From JAWSVE01 sp050789445 (GTDB taxonomy: Bacteria > Pseudomonadota > Gammaproteobacteria > Pseudomonadales > Cellvibrionaceae): a stretch of 64,000 bases of DNA. The DNA is taken from positions 744,001 to 808,000 of the forward strand of contig JAILXR010000001.1 of NCBI GenBank assembly GCA_050789445.1, in the 5' to 3' direction. The notes beneath the pieces are model-generated. The model had not been told where the DNA came from, ran no database searches, and saw only the letters and a program-made list of their open reading frames with translations. Within the stretch, counting starts at the first letter, position 1; every line of letters begins with the position of its first letter. Positions 17,699 to 27,412 of the stretch are shown in pieces. A program made the position numbers and the translations under genes.

Positions 17699-18769
17699 AT
17701 GATACAGCAATTGACCTATGTGTCCCCCAAAAAAGTAGAATGGAAAGAAGTTCGGGCTCCAAGATTAACAACATCAAAAAGTGCCTTGATAAAACCAATG
17801 GCAGTTGCACGCTGCGATTTAGATCGATTTGTCGTCGCAGGGCAATATAGAACGCCAGGACCGTTTGCTTTAGGACATGAGATTGCTGGCTTAGTTGTTG
17901 ATGTCGGCGATGAAGTAACGAGCTTTGTTCCTGGCGATCGCGTCATTGTGCCGTTTCAAATTAATTGTGGTGAGTGTGTTAATTGTTTAAGGGGATGGAC
18001 GAATGCATGTTCCAATGTGCCATTTTGTGCTTCTTATGGATTAGGTGGCAATGGTGAAAAAGATTATGGCGGTGGATTTTCTGATCTAATTGAAGTTCCT
18101 TTTAGTGAGGCGATGTTAGTTAAAATTCCGATTACATTGTCTTTCGGTTCTGCTTGTGGCTTGTCTGATAATGTCGCGGATGGTTATCGGACGGTTGCTC
18201 CTCACTTAGCATTATTTCCTAAAGCTCCTGTATTGATCGTAGGTGGGTTGGCACAAAGTGTTGGTCTTTATGCTGTCCAAGCGGCAATTGCCTGTGGGTC
18301 TGAGAGAGTCGTTTATGCTGATCACGATGAAAATAAACTGGCGCTTGCTAAAAATTTAGGTGCAAACATATTCCGATTGTCTTTAGATAAAGATTTGAGA
18401 AAAGAAAAATATCCAAAGGAAGAATTTTTAATCACAGTAGATGCTGCTTGTACTCCCGAAGAATTATCGTTTGCTATTAATTCCACCGCGGCCTGTGGTT
18501 TTTGTACCAGTGTATCGGGAGGCCTGTCAGAAAAAACTGAATTACCTTTGAATAATGCTTATTTGAAAGGTATTCGTTATGACGTGAGTCGTGTCCATGG
18601 GCGTTCTGTACTGCCTGATATTTTGCACAAGGTCTGCTGCGGAAGCTTAGATCCTCTTTCAATAGCGGAAGACAGTTTAACGTTTGATGATCTTTATAAA
18701 AATCCTGTAGAACTTTTACTGAACTCAGCACCAAAAATTATTTTTGAACGAGAGAACTCTAATGACTGA
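17699..18769 (+). CDS. Zinc-dependent medium-chain alcohol dehydrogenase
   Basis: A 356-residue MDR-superfamily enzyme. The N-terminal GroES-like domain has the catalytic-zinc region with GHEIAG and the GDRVIVPF strand. Four cysteines of the structural zinc site are in INCGECVNCLRGWTNAC. The Rossmann part has VLIVGGLAQSVGLYAVQ and an Asp (YADHDENK) at the end of the second strand, favouring NAD over NADP. The substrate is unknown. It is controlled by the divergent TetR gene (two operators) and overlaps the following thioesterase gene by 8 bases. Confidence 0.9.
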   Translation: MIQQLTYVSPKKVEWKEVRAPRLTTSKSALIKPMAVARCDLDRFVVAGQYRTPGPFALGHEIAGLVVDVGDEVTSFVPGDRVIVPFQINCGECVNCLRGWTNACSNVPFCASYGLGGNGEKDYGGGFSDLIEVPFSEAMLVKIPITLSFGSACGLSDNVADGYRTVAPHLALFPKAPVLIVGGLAQSVGLYAVQAAIACGSERVVYADHDENKLALAKNLGANIFRLSLDKDLRKEKYPKEEFLITVDAACTPEELSFAINSTAACGFCTSVSGGLSEKTELPLNNAYLKGIRYDVSRVHGRSVLPDILHKVCCGSLDPLSIAEDSLTFDDLYKNPVELLLNSAPKIIFERENSND

Positions 18770-19190
18770 CCTCCCTGATGGATTCGAGCCACTATTCCGA
18801 ACAAGCCCCTATTTAGAAATGATAGGCCCTATTTATAATAAAAAATTATTGAGAAGTGCTGAAGGCATTGATTCTGTAAAGGGAATAGTAATTGGATTCT
18901 TTGTACAAGAAAAACATTGCAACGCAAGAGGGCTTGTACATGGCGGTATCGTCAGTGGAATCGCTGATGTCGCTTTAGGTTACAATGCTTCGCTTTCTAA
19001 AAACCCACCGGTTTCAATGGTGACAACCAATTTATCGATTGATTATGTAGGCGCTATAAAACTTGGGGAATGGGTTGAAGTACATGTCGATGTACAAAAA
19101 GTAGGAAGCCGCGTTGCTTTTGCCAATTGTTATTTTGTCGTTAAAGACAAACGAGTGGCTAGAGCAAGCGGCGTGTTTAATATAATTTGA
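18762..19190 (+). CDS. PaaI-family hotdog-fold thioesterase
   Basis: A 142-residue hotdog protein with HCNARGLVHGGIVSGIADVALGY, the HGG-x-x-x-x-x-x-D pattern of PaaI-type acyl-CoA thioesterases, then VTTNLSIDYV and LGEWVEVHVDV strands. An in-frame TTG lies at 18744, but the ATG at 18762, inside the end of the dehydrogenase gene and after GAGAG, gives the usual coupled start. With the dehydrogenase it may act on the aldehyde/acyl products of one pathway, probably induced by the TetR ligand (inference). Confidence 0.87.
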   Translation: MTDLPDGFEPLFRTSPYLEMIGPIYNKKLLRSAEGIDSVKGIVIGFFVQEKHCNARGLVHGGIVSGIADVALGYNASLSKNPPVSMVTTNLSIDYVGAIKLGEWVEVHVDVQKVGSRVAFANCYFVVKDKRVARASGVFNII

Positions 19191-19203
19191 TATTTAGAAT
19201 TTT

Positions 19204-19977
19204 CTATTTCTCAACAAAAGCGCGTTCAATCACATACTCACCTAAGTTGCCTTGGCGCGCTTCAGAAAATCCTGCGTTATCTAAAATATCGCACGTGTCT
19301 TTTAACATCGCAGGGCTGCCGCAAAGCATAAAGCGATCATCATCCAAGTTAGGTTTTGGTAATCCAATATCTTGATATAATTTTTCGCTGTTCATTAATT
19401 CAGTCAGTCTACCGGTGTTTTTAAACGCTTCTCTCGTTACTGTTGGGTAATAAATTAATTTCCCTTCCACTTGATCGCCAAAATATTCATTGTTTGGTAG
19501 GTCATTGCAAATCATATTGCCGTAAGCTAATTCATCGACATTTCTAACGCCGTGTACGAGAATAATTTTTTCATAGCGCTCGTAGGCTTCTGGGTCTTTG
19601 ATGATACTCATGAATGGCGCCAAACCGGTTCCAGTACTTAAAAGATAAAGATGCTTGCCAGGTTTTAAATTGTCCATGACAAGCGTGCCTGTTGGCTTGC
19701 TATTGACTAAAACGGAATCACCGACTTTTAAATGTTGGAGCTTTGACGTCAGTGGGCCATCAGGAACCTTGATGCTAAAAAACTCCAGCTCTTCTTCGTA
19801 ATTAGCACTCACGATGCTGTAGGCGCGAAGCAATGGGCGCTTCTCTTCCTGTAGGCCAATCATTGTGAAGTGGCCATTTTTGAACCTGAAACCGGGATCT
19901 CGTGTGGTTTTAAAGCTGAAAAGGTTATCGTTCCAGTGATGAACGCTGGTAACTGTTTCTTGGCGTAGCTGACTCAT
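19204..19977 (-). CDS. fpr: Ferredoxin/flavodoxin-NADP+ reductase
   Basis: A 257-residue FAD enzyme that moves electrons between NADPH and ferredoxin or flavodoxin. The FAD-binding motif is RAYSIVSANY (R-x-Y-S), the pyrophosphate region GPLTSKLQHL, the NADP site LLSTGTGLAPFMSII, and the C-terminus ends AFVEK as in subclass I Fpr of pseudomonads. The frame could extend to a TTG at 20010, but the ATG at 19977 has an SD (AGGAAA) and yields the normal length. It is divergent from a LysR gene, as fpr and finR are in Pseudomonas. Confidence 0.94.
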   Translation of the reverse strand: MSQLRQETVTSVHHWNDNLFSFKTTRDPGFRFKNGHFTMIGLQEEKRPLLRAYSIVSANYEEELEFFSIKVPDGPLTSKLQHLKVGDSVLVNSKPTGTLVMDNLKPGKHLYLLSTGTGLAPFMSIIKDPEAYERYEKIILVHGVRNVDELAYGNMICNDLPNNEYFGDQVEGKLIYYPTVTREAFKNTGRLTELMNSEKLYQDIGLPKPNLDDDRFMLCGSPAMLKDTCDILDNAGFSEARQGNLGEYVIERAFVEK

Positions 19978-20213
19978 TAATCTATTTCCTAGCGATTGAA
20001 CATAAAGCAACTATATTCATTCCCCATATATCGTACAAATGGATTGTTTGGATAATAAATACTTGTAAAATCGATATACAGGTTCATGCGACTCAATAAT
20101 AGTGATGTGACTAACTCTGAATTATCGGCGTCTAATCTGAGCAATATTCAGATATAAGTCATTTTGGATGTTTCTTGTACTGATTGAAAACTATCGGGAG
20201 GCTAGGGCCGTAT

Positions 20214-20228
20214 ATCTCAACTTGAGAT
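20214..20228. promoter_or_regulatory. Candidate LysR (FinR) binding box
   Basis: Perfect 7-base inverted repeat ATCTCAA-C-TTGAGAT, containing the LysR T-N11-A signature. It lies in the 345-base divergent gap, about 95 bases before the LysR gene and 236 before fpr. Binding by the adjacent regulator is an inference. Confidence 0.5.
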
Positions 20229-20322
20229 CTTCAGCCTGTGGATTCTTAGTTGTTCACGTTCATCTTTCGCTTGTTAGATTATTCACGCGAAGGAATGTCG
20301 TGCCATAAGCGGAGATTAAATA

Positions 20323-21207
20323 GTGAGATATACATTAAGACAGCTAGAAATATTTTTGGCCGCGGCAAATTATCAGAATATCTCAAGGGCATCTGAAAGC
20401 TTATCTATGTCGCAATCCGCTGCTAGTGGTGCTTTGAAGGAGTTGGAGAATCAATTTGATATTCAGCTATTTGACCGTGTAGGAAAGCGGCTCCAGTTAA
20501 ACGACTTTGGCCGGGCTCTACAGCCACGAGCAGAAGAGTTGTTAGCAAGAGCCGGTGATTTAGAGTCTGCCTTTGGACGACACGTGGATAGTGGTCCAAT
20601 CAAAGTGGGTGCGACATTAAGCATTGGTAATTATTTGGCTGTACCGATGATAGCTGAATATATGAAACGGTATAAAGGCGGACGTGTGACTTTAGATGTC
20701 GCTAACACGGCGACAATTAGTCAAAAGCTGCAAAAGTTTGAGCTTGATGTCGGTTTAATCGAAGGAGAAGTTAACAATCCTGATTTATCAATTACCCCTT
20801 GGCGTGATGATGAGCTTGTCATTTTTTGCTCAAAAAATAGCCCTTTGGCAAAAAAAAGCCAGCTAAATGACGAAGATCTTTTAAGCGCTGATTGGATAGT
20901 CAGAGAATCAGGCTCAGGAACGCGACAAACATTTGATCGTGCAATGCACAACTTATTACCAGATTTGAACATTCTTTTAGAATTAGAGCATACAGAAGCC
21001 ATCAAACGTGCTGTAGAATCCGGTCTTGGAATTGGCTGTTTGTCGCGTATAACCCTAACCGATGCTTTTGAGCGTGGTTCATTAATTGAACTAAAAGTGA
21101 TTAATCGTGATTTGAGTCGAAAGTTTTATTTGGTTTACCACAAACAGAAATACCTGACAGCAGCAATCGAAAATTGGTTATCGCTTTGCAATAATTTCGA
21201 TACATGA
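20323..21207 (+). CDS. finR: LysR-type regulator, likely FinR
   Basis: A 294-residue LysR regulator. The winged helix-turn-helix covers residues 1-60 (RYTLRQLEIFLAAANYQNIS, LSMSQSAASGALKELE), followed by a substrate-binding-like effector domain (about 90-290). In Pseudomonas putida and P. aeruginosa FinR is encoded divergently from fpr and activates it under superoxide stress; the same arrangement plus a very similar N-terminus supports the name. The start is GTG at 20323, preceded by SD GGAGAT. No cysteine pattern diagnostic for redox sensing was identified. Confidence 0.8.
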   Translation: MRYTLRQLEIFLAAANYQNISRASESLSMSQSAASGALKELENQFDIQLFDRVGKRLQLNDFGRALQPRAEELLARAGDLESAFGRHVDSGPIKVGATLSIGNYLAVPMIAEYMKRYKGGRVTLDVANTATISQKLQKFELDVGLIEGEVNNPDLSITPWRDDELVIFCSKNSPLAKKSQLNDEDLLSADWIVRESGSGTRQTFDRAMHNLLPDLNILLELEHTEAIKRAVESGLGIGCLSRITLTDAFERGSLIELKVINRDLSRKFYLVYHKQKYLTAAIENWLSLCNNFDT

Positions 21208-21270
21208 TCTTAATGTGACATTGATGCTGGTTTTTCAGGTCACTTAAAAATTAGAAAAAAGTTGAAAGAT

Positions 21271-22413
21271 ATGTCTGAGCAACAATCTGCTATAGAGAAA
21301 AAAACTGGCTTTAATCATCAACAAACGTCTAAAGTTGGTGTGCTAATTGTTAATTTAGGAACACCGGATGCACCAACACCAAAGGCTTTACGTGTTTATT
21401 TAAAAGAGTTTTTATGGGACCCAAGAATTGTAGAAATTCCACGCATAGTTTGGTGGTTCATTCTAAATGTTATTATTTTAAGAGTACGTCCAAAGAAATC
21501 AGCAAAAGCTTATGAAAGCATTTGGACTGAACGTGGTTCACCATTAGCTTTTCACACAGCCGATCAATCAAAAGGAATTTCTGAGGTATTTGAAAAAAAA
21601 TACGGGGATCAAATAGTTGTGGAGTGGGGAATGCGATATGGTAATCCATCAATGTCGAGTGTTCTCGATAAATTGAGATCGCAAGGAGTTCAGAAATTAG
21701 TTGTCTTGCCTTTATATCCACAGTATTCAGCAGCTTCAAGCGCATCAACTTTCGATGCCTTAGCTGCAGATTTTTCCAAGCAGCGTTGGTTACCAGAGTT
21801 ACGTTTTATTAATTGCTATCACGATAATGAGAAATATATTAATGCGTTGGTAAAAAGTGTTGAAAATTATTGGAGCGAGCATGGTCGCGCAGATAAATTA
21901 TTATTTTCTTATCACGGTATTCCTCTAAAATATCTACATACAGGTGACCCTTATCACTGTCAGTGTTTAAAAACGACACGTCTTGTTGCACAAAAACTAA
22001 ACTTACAGCCAGAAGAGTATATGACAACATTCCAATCACGATTTGGGGCGAACGAATGGCTAAAACCCTATACCGATGCAACGATGAAATCTTTACCTTC
22101 GCAAGGTGTAAAAAGTGTGCAAATTATTTGTCCTGGCTTTGCAGCTGATTGCCTAGAAACAATTGAAGAGATTGCAGAAGAAAATTGTGATTACTTTAAA
22201 GAAGCTGGCGGTGAGAAATTTAATTATATTCCTGCGTTAAATAGCTCTGAGGATCATATCGAAGCGCTTGCCGATATTATTGAAAAAAGCCTGCATGGCT
22301 GGGATCTTGTTGATAACTTATCCCCGAAGAGAGCAGCTTTAAGTGAAAAACAGTCTGAAGTGAACACCGCGCGACAAGCTCGTTATCTAGAGTGTCCTTA
22401 TAATCAAATGTAA
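21271..22413 (+). CDS. hemH: Ferrochelatase
   Basis: Inserts Fe2+ into protoporphyrin IX as the last step of haem synthesis. The catalytic His is in LLFSYHGIPLKY, the conserved C-terminal PGFAADCLETIEEI carries the metal-side Glu, and the N-terminal part has VLIVNLGTPDAPT. About 380 residues, longer than the E. coli enzyme (320) because of N- and C-terminal extensions. A TTG at 21262 opens the frame, but the ATG at 21271 is preferred, with GAAAG just upstream as a modest SD. It is monocistronic as far as can be seen. Confidence 0.95.
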   Translation: MSEQQSAIEKKTGFNHQQTSKVGVLIVNLGTPDAPTPKALRVYLKEFLWDPRIVEIPRIVWWFILNVIILRVRPKKSAKAYESIWTERGSPLAFHTADQSKGISEVFEKKYGDQIVVEWGMRYGNPSMSSVLDKLRSQGVQKLVVLPLYPQYSAASSASTFDALAADFSKQRWLPELRFINCYHDNEKYINALVKSVENYWSEHGRADKLLFSYHGIPLKYLHTGDPYHCQCLKTTRLVAQKLNLQPEEYMTTFQSRFGANEWLKPYTDATMKSLPSQGVKSVQIICPGFAADCLETIEEIAEENCDYFKEAGGEKFNYIPALNSSEDHIEALADIIEKSLHGWDLVDNLSPKRAALSEKQSEVNTARQARYLECPYNQM

Positions 22414-22543
22414 TAAATTCGTTAAATATTACGTTTCTCGATTTAAGTATTATCTGCATATGCTAATGTTAACCAATGCTTCAACGCGTTGAAATCAATC
22501 GTTTTTAATAGAGCATTTAAATAATAAGGAATTTAAAAGAAAT

Positions 22544-24382
22544 ATGTTAGAACAATCAGTAATCATTATTTCCATCATTGGATTAGTCGCTTTCGCTTGT
22601 CAGTGGTTAGCTTGGCGAGTAAAGCTACCCGCTATTTTGTTTTTACTGGCTGCTGGAGCTCTATTGGGGCCGACATCGGACATTGTGAAGCCTGATTTAT
22701 TATTTGGTGATTTACTGTTTCCTTTGATTTCTCTTTGTGTGGCGATTATTCTTTTTGAAGGCAGCCTTACCCTCAATTTAAGTGAAATCAAAGCGCAGCA
22801 GTCAATAGTGCAGCGATTAATTATCGTTGGTGCTGCTATAACTTGGTTTGTAGTTGCTGTGGCGACTCACTACTTATTTGAAATGAGCTGGGAGTTGAGC
22901 ATTTTATTTGGCGCTTTGACAATTGTTACTGGCCCCACAGTTATTGTTCCGATGCTCAGAACTGTTCGTCCTAACTCTGCAATTGCTAATATTTTACGAT
23001 GGGAAGGCATTCTTATTGATCCTATAGGTGCACTTCTTGTCGTTGTTGTTTATGAGTTTATTGTGACTCAAACTCAGGGCGCAGGTTTAGCACATGGCTT
23101 ATTAGCTTTTGTGGAAATCATCGGTATTGGTAGTGCGTTTGGCTTTTTTGGTGGTTGGCTATTAGGATTCTTGCTAAAAAGGCATTGGGTGCCTGAGTAT
23201 TTATTAAACCTTGCGACACTTTCTTTAGTGTTCGTAGTGTTTAGCTTTTCAAATTATTTTGCTCACGAATCAGGATTGCTAGCCGTCACCATTATGGGGA
23301 TGTGGTTAGCGAATCAAAAAGACATTCACATTCAAGAAATCCTTAACTTTAAAGAAAATTTAACTGTTGTTTTAATTTCAGGCCTATTTATTTTATTAGC
23401 TGCTCGGTTAACGTTTGACGAAATTTTAGGTTTTGGCTGGACCCCAATCGTCTTATTAGTTGTTATTCAATTTATTGCAAGGCCTCTATCAGTCCTGGCA
23501 TCTACTTACGGCTCTTCACTTAAATGGCAGGAAAGGGCACTACTTGCTTGGATAGCACCTCGGGGTATTGTTGCTGCAGCTGTGTCAGCTCTGTTTGCAA
23601 TTCGATTGGTTGAAGCTGGAGAAGCCCAAGCGGCGGCTTTGGTTCCGTTGACGTTTATTGTGATAGTGGGAACTGTAGTTATCCAAAGTGCAACATCACG
23701 ATTATTTGCTACTTGGTTAGGTGTCGCTGAGCCAGCACCAAAGGGGTTTTTAATTGTAGGAGCTAATGCCGTAGCAAGAGCCATTGCAAAAGAATTAAAG
23801 AGTAAAGGTTTTCGTGTGTTGTTGACTGATTCAAGCTGGGAAAATATCAGTGCTGCTCGCATGGAAGGGCTAGAAACTTTTTATGGGAATCCTGTCTCGG
23901 AGTATGCAGATCAAAAATTAGATTTGGTGGGTATCGGAAAATTACTTGCGCTTTCTCCACGTCGAGCATTAAACGTTGTTGCAGGAATGCGTTATAAAAC
24001 GGAATTCGGCCAACAAAATATTTATACATTAATGAGCCGTGAAGATGCAAATGTTTCAGAAAAGCATAAGCTCGGAGCGGAAGAAGAGAGGGGTTACATT
24101 CTCTTTGATCGAGACCTAACGTTTAGTAAGTTTGCCAGCTTATTGAGTAAGGGGGCAGAAATTCGTTCGACGACTTTGTCTGAAGAATTCGATTTTGAAG
24201 AATATAAGAAAGTAAACGGAGCGGATGTTGTCCCACTATTTGCTTTAAGCCCTAAGGGCAAGTTGCAAGTATTTGTTGATGATGGTGGTTTTAAGCCCGT
24301 ATCTGGTTGGCAAGTCATTAGTCTCTATGGTCAAGCAGAAGAGAAACGAATAGCTGCAGCAGAAGCTGAAGTTGTTGTTTGA
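22544..24382 (+). CDS. CPA1-type sodium(potassium)/proton antiporter with TrkA-N domain
   Basis: A 612-residue membrane protein. About 12 transmembrane segments occupy residues 1-400, with the exchanger core sequences ILFEGSLTLNL, LTIVTGPTVIVPML and WEGILIDPIGALLV (acidic residues of the ion site) and APRGIVAAAVSALFA. A cytosolic TrkA-N/RCK-type Rossmann region (GFLIVGANAVARAIAKEL, about 400-520) follows, suggesting nucleotide gating. NhaP-type relatives exchange Na+ or K+ for H+; the ion here is not determinable from sequence. It is separated from the convergent ppk by a strong terminator. Confidence 0.9.
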   Translation: MLEQSVIIISIIGLVAFACQWLAWRVKLPAILFLLAAGALLGPTSDIVKPDLLFGDLLFPLISLCVAIILFEGSLTLNLSEIKAQQSIVQRLIIVGAAITWFVVAVATHYLFEMSWELSILFGALTIVTGPTVIVPMLRTVRPNSAIANILRWEGILIDPIGALLVVVVYEFIVTQTQGAGLAHGLLAFVEIIGIGSAFGFFGGWLLGFLLKRHWVPEYLLNLATLSLVFVVFSFSNYFAHESGLLAVTIMGMWLANQKDIHIQEILNFKENLTVVLISGLFILLAARLTFDEILGFGWTPIVLLVVIQFIARPLSVLASTYGSSLKWQERALLAWIAPRGIVAAAVSALFAIRLVEAGEAQAAALVPLTFIVIVGTVVIQSATSRLFATWLGVAEPAPKGFLIVGANAVARAIAKELKSKGFRVLLTDSSWENISAARMEGLETFYGNPVSEYADQKLDLVGIGKLLALSPRRALNVVAGMRYKTEFGQQNIYTLMSREDANVSEKHKLGAEEERGYILFDRDLTFSKFASLLSKGAEIRSTTLSEEFDFEEYKKVNGADVVPLFALSPKGKLQVFVDDGGFKPVSGWQVISLYGQAEEKRIAAAEAEVVV

Positions 24383-24395
24383 AAAATATCGATGT

Positions 24396-24432
24396 AATGG
24401 AATGTTTTATGATTAAAACATTCCATTTTTTT
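24396..24432. terminator. Bidirectional terminator between antiporter gene and ppk
   Basis: Inverted repeat AATGGAATGTTTT / AAAACATTCCATT with a 6-base loop followed by seven T. It is located between two convergent genes. Confidence 0.88.
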
Positions 24433-24475
24433 CTAGCATAGATAATCTTCAAAATGATGTTGGCACTTTGTAATT

Positions 24476-26575
24476 TTAATCAGCCAGATTTTCTAAAAAT
24501 ACGCTCTGCGCTGAAAGTGGTTTAGCCCGGCCAGGTACATTTTGAGTGTATGATCCATCACTGTTGAGTTCCCAGCTTTCGCAGTTGTCTGCAAGAAAAA
24601 CTTCTAATTCTTTTTTTATTCGTTTTGCAAAACTTTCATTCTCGATTGGAAATGAAACTTCAACGCGATTGTCTAAGTTTCTTTCCATTAAATCGGCGCT
24701 TGAACAAAATACGCTCGGAGTATTGTTTGCGAAATAATAAACACGAGAATGTTCTAGTAGGCGACCAACGACGGATCTTACCGTAATGTTGTCGGAAACG
24801 CCGGGTATTTTAGGTCGAAGACAACACATGCCTCTCACGATTAGTTCTATTTTTACGCCAGCTTGTGAGGCTTGATAAAGCGCTTTAATTATTTTAGGGT
24901 CGGTTAAGCCGTTAACTTTTGCAACGATTCGAGCGGGCTTTCCGTCAGAAGCAACTTCGGCTTCATGTTGAATCATACTTAACAAATTCTTTTTTAATGT
25001 AAATGGAGCGTGAGAAATTTTTCGAATTCGAACAGTTTTACCCATGCCGGTAAGCTGCTGAAAAATCTTATGAACATCATTACAAAGATCGGTATCACTA
25101 GTAAATAAACTGTAGTCTGTATAAATTTTCGCGTTTGTTGAGTGATAATTACCTGTGCCGAGGTGTGCAAAACGTTTTAATTGCCGGCCTTGTCGTCTAA
25201 GAATCAACATGATTTTTGCGTGACATTTGTAGCCAATCACGCCGTAAATCACAAGAGCGCCAGCTTCTTGTAAGCGATCCGCCAGCATGATGTTATCTTC
25301 TTCATCAAATCGAGCCCGTAATTCAATAACTGCTGTTACTTCTTTTCCGTTTCTTGCGGCTTCTACTAATGCGTCAACAACTTCAGATTGGCTTCCTGTT
25401 CTGTATAGCGTTTGTTTTATCACTAACACATTCGGATCGTTTGCGGCCTGCCGTAAGACATCTACAATGGGAGTAAATGATTCATAAGGATGATTTAATA
25501 AAACATCTTCATTAGAAATAACATTGAGCCAATTGGGGTTTTTCATTAAATTTTTTGGCAGGCCCGGTGTAAACGGCGGAAAATATAAAGCGGGATCTTT
25601 GATGTGATCTAATAAATGCGTTAATCGGTGTAAGTTTACCGGGCCGTCAGCGAGATAAGTATCATTTGATGATAAAGCGAATTCTTGTTGGAGAAACTCG
25701 ATAATAGATTCAGGGCAATCTTGAACAATTTCCAAGCGGACTGCTGTACCAAAACGCCGAGAAGGTAATTCACCGCGTAATGCACGAGCCATATCTTTCA
25801 CTTCTGCTGCGTTTAATTCAATATCTGCATCTCGAGTAATTCGAAATTGATAACAGCCTATTGCCGTCATGCCGGGAAAAATATCTGAAGCATGTTTGCT
25901 CATAATGCTTGATAGATAAATAAATTGTTTTTTATCGGTTTCATTCTTAGTTGGAAGCTGGATAACTCTTGGCATATTGCGAGGAGCAGGGACAATAGCT
26001 AAACCACTGTCTCTTCCAAAGGCATCTTTGCCTTCAAGTTGAACGATAAAGTTTAGGCTTTTATTGACAAGGCGAGGAAAGGGGTGAGTCGTATCCAAGC
26101 CGACGGGGCTAATAATCGGCATTATCTCTCGGCGAAAATACTTAGCAACCCAGTTTTGTTGTTGTTCACTGAGCTGAGAATTACTTAAAATTTCAATGCC
26201 ATTTTGGCTCAGTAATGGTAAAAGTGTTTGGTTGTATACTTGATACTGATTGTTAAAAGCATCATGACAAATATTTGAAATCTCTTCTAGCGCATCTGGA
26301 GCGCGCATCCCGTCAGCACTTAAATGATCGTGACCAAAATGTATACCTTCTTTTAATTCTGCAACTTGCACTTCAAAAAATTGATCGATGTTATTTGAAA
26401 AAATTGTTAGAAACCGAACACGCTCTAGGGGAGGGTATTCTTCGTTGTTTACCTGAGCGAGTACTCGAATATTGAACTGTAGCAAGCTCAATTGCCGGTT
26501 AAGGTAATACTGAGAGGAGTTAAGCTGTATTTCTTCAGTCATATGATTATCTTTAGTGTTTGTAAGAGAGGTCAT
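24476..26575 (-). CDS. ppk: Polyphosphate kinase 1
   Basis: Membrane-associated enzyme that reversibly builds inorganic polyphosphate from ATP. The 699-residue length is typical. The N-terminal domain has the YLNRQLSLLQFNIRVL motif; the catalytic part has IKQTLYRTG and the phosphorylated His in RFAHLGTGNYH, followed by IYTDYSLFT, and a second conserved His region in RVYYF. The ATG at 26575 is used; an ATG at 26542 (MTEEIQL) is an alternative close to the family N-terminus. No ppx gene is adjacent, unlike in enterobacteria. Confidence 0.96.
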   Translation of the reverse strand: MTSLTNTKDNHMTEEIQLNSSQYYLNRQLSLLQFNIRVLAQVNNEEYPPLERVRFLTIFSNNIDQFFEVQVAELKEGIHFGHDHLSADGMRAPDALEEISNICHDAFNNQYQVYNQTLLPLLSQNGIEILSNSQLSEQQQNWVAKYFRREIMPIISPVGLDTTHPFPRLVNKSLNFIVQLEGKDAFGRDSGLAIVPAPRNMPRVIQLPTKNETDKKQFIYLSSIMSKHASDIFPGMTAIGCYQFRITRDADIELNAAEVKDMARALRGELPSRRFGTAVRLEIVQDCPESIIEFLQQEFALSSNDTYLADGPVNLHRLTHLLDHIKDPALYFPPFTPGLPKNLMKNPNWLNVISNEDVLLNHPYESFTPIVDVLRQAANDPNVLVIKQTLYRTGSQSEVVDALVEAARNGKEVTAVIELRARFDEEDNIMLADRLQEAGALVIYGVIGYKCHAKIMLILRRQGRQLKRFAHLGTGNYHSTNAKIYTDYSLFTSDTDLCNDVHKIFQQLTGMGKTVRIRKISHAPFTLKKNLLSMIQHEAEVASDGKPARIVAKVNGLTDPKIIKALYQASQAGVKIELIVRGMCCLRPKIPGVSDNITVRSVVGRLLEHSRVYYFANNTPSVFCSSADLMERNLDNRVEVSFPIENESFAKRIKKELEVFLADNCESWELNSDGSYTQNVPGRAKPLSAQSVFLENLAD

Positions 26576-26766
26576 AGGTGTTTGTTGTTCCTTCAGTAAA
26601 TTACATTACTGTACACCAGTTGCCGACCTCAAATATTAAAGATTTATGACAATATTCTTGTATCGAATTTTGATTATTGATCAAGAGGTTCAGTGTGGAA
26701 TAATCTTTAATATGTTTCCTTCTCTAAAAAGCTATTTGTTTTAAATTTTTTAAATATACTGAAAGG

Positions 26767-27369
26767 TTATCGTATGGGGATATTTTTTGACTTTTCTTTT
26801 CTGTTATTAAGCCAACTCGCTTTGGGAGTTGGATCTGGCTTTTTACCATCATAAGCATTTGTATCAGGAATGTATGGATCGATAAGTTTAACGGCTTTTT
26901 GATAGGTTTCAAAAACATTTACTGGAGCACCAATTTCTAAATGCCGAGAGAGCATTGTTGTGGGAAATAAGCAGTGTTCAGTCTGTGGGACGCAAAGAGC
27001 TCGGCTTCGGCCGTATTTGTCTTGATAGACGACCCAGTTTAAACTGAGTTCATTTTTTAAAATATTACCAAGAGCAACGCCAGTTGCTTGTAGGTTTTTT
27101 GTGTCACTTTTTTTAATGATTTTTTTATCTGCGATACGTTGTAATAAGTCAATATCAGCGGTCGTTCCTGATAGCCCTTTGCCAAAATATCTTCTTCCCA
27201 ACCTGTCAATATTATCGGCTTTTCGTTTTAATTCATTTTTGTCTGACCATTCAAGTGGCGATACCGGGCTTCTTTTGTTGTCAGTGCTTTGGGAAAAAGA
27301 ATAAGGTGAATTAATAGCAATAAAGAAAGCGCTAAGTAAAACGAGAGTATTTTTGTTAGGTATTTTCAT
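26767..27369 (-). CDS. Secreted DUF3806 domain protein
   Basis: A 200-residue protein with an N-terminal signal peptide (LVLLSAFFIAINSPYSFSQ) and a DUF3806-type domain: IDRLGRRYFGKGLSG, LQATGVALGNILKNELSLNW, VVYQDKYGRSRALCVP, and LFPTTMLSRHLE. The domain is of unknown function and is common in Pseudomonadales. The two cysteines (CVPQTEHC) could form a disulfide in the periplasm. It lies 44 bases after the glutamate-synthase-like gene on the same strand and may be cotranscribed with it. Confidence 0.8.
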   Translation of the reverse strand: MKIPNKNTLVLLSAFFIAINSPYSFSQSTDNKRSPVSPLEWSDKNELKRKADNIDRLGRRYFGKGLSGTTADIDLLQRIADKKIIKKSDTKNLQATGVALGNILKNELSLNWVVYQDKYGRSRALCVPQTEHCLFPTTMLSRHLEIGAPVNVFETYQKAVKLIDPYIPDTNAYDGKKPDPTPKASWLNNRKEKSKNIPIR

Positions 27370-27412
27370 AAAAATAATTTTTAAAATTAATTATGGATTT
27401 TATCGATTGGTT

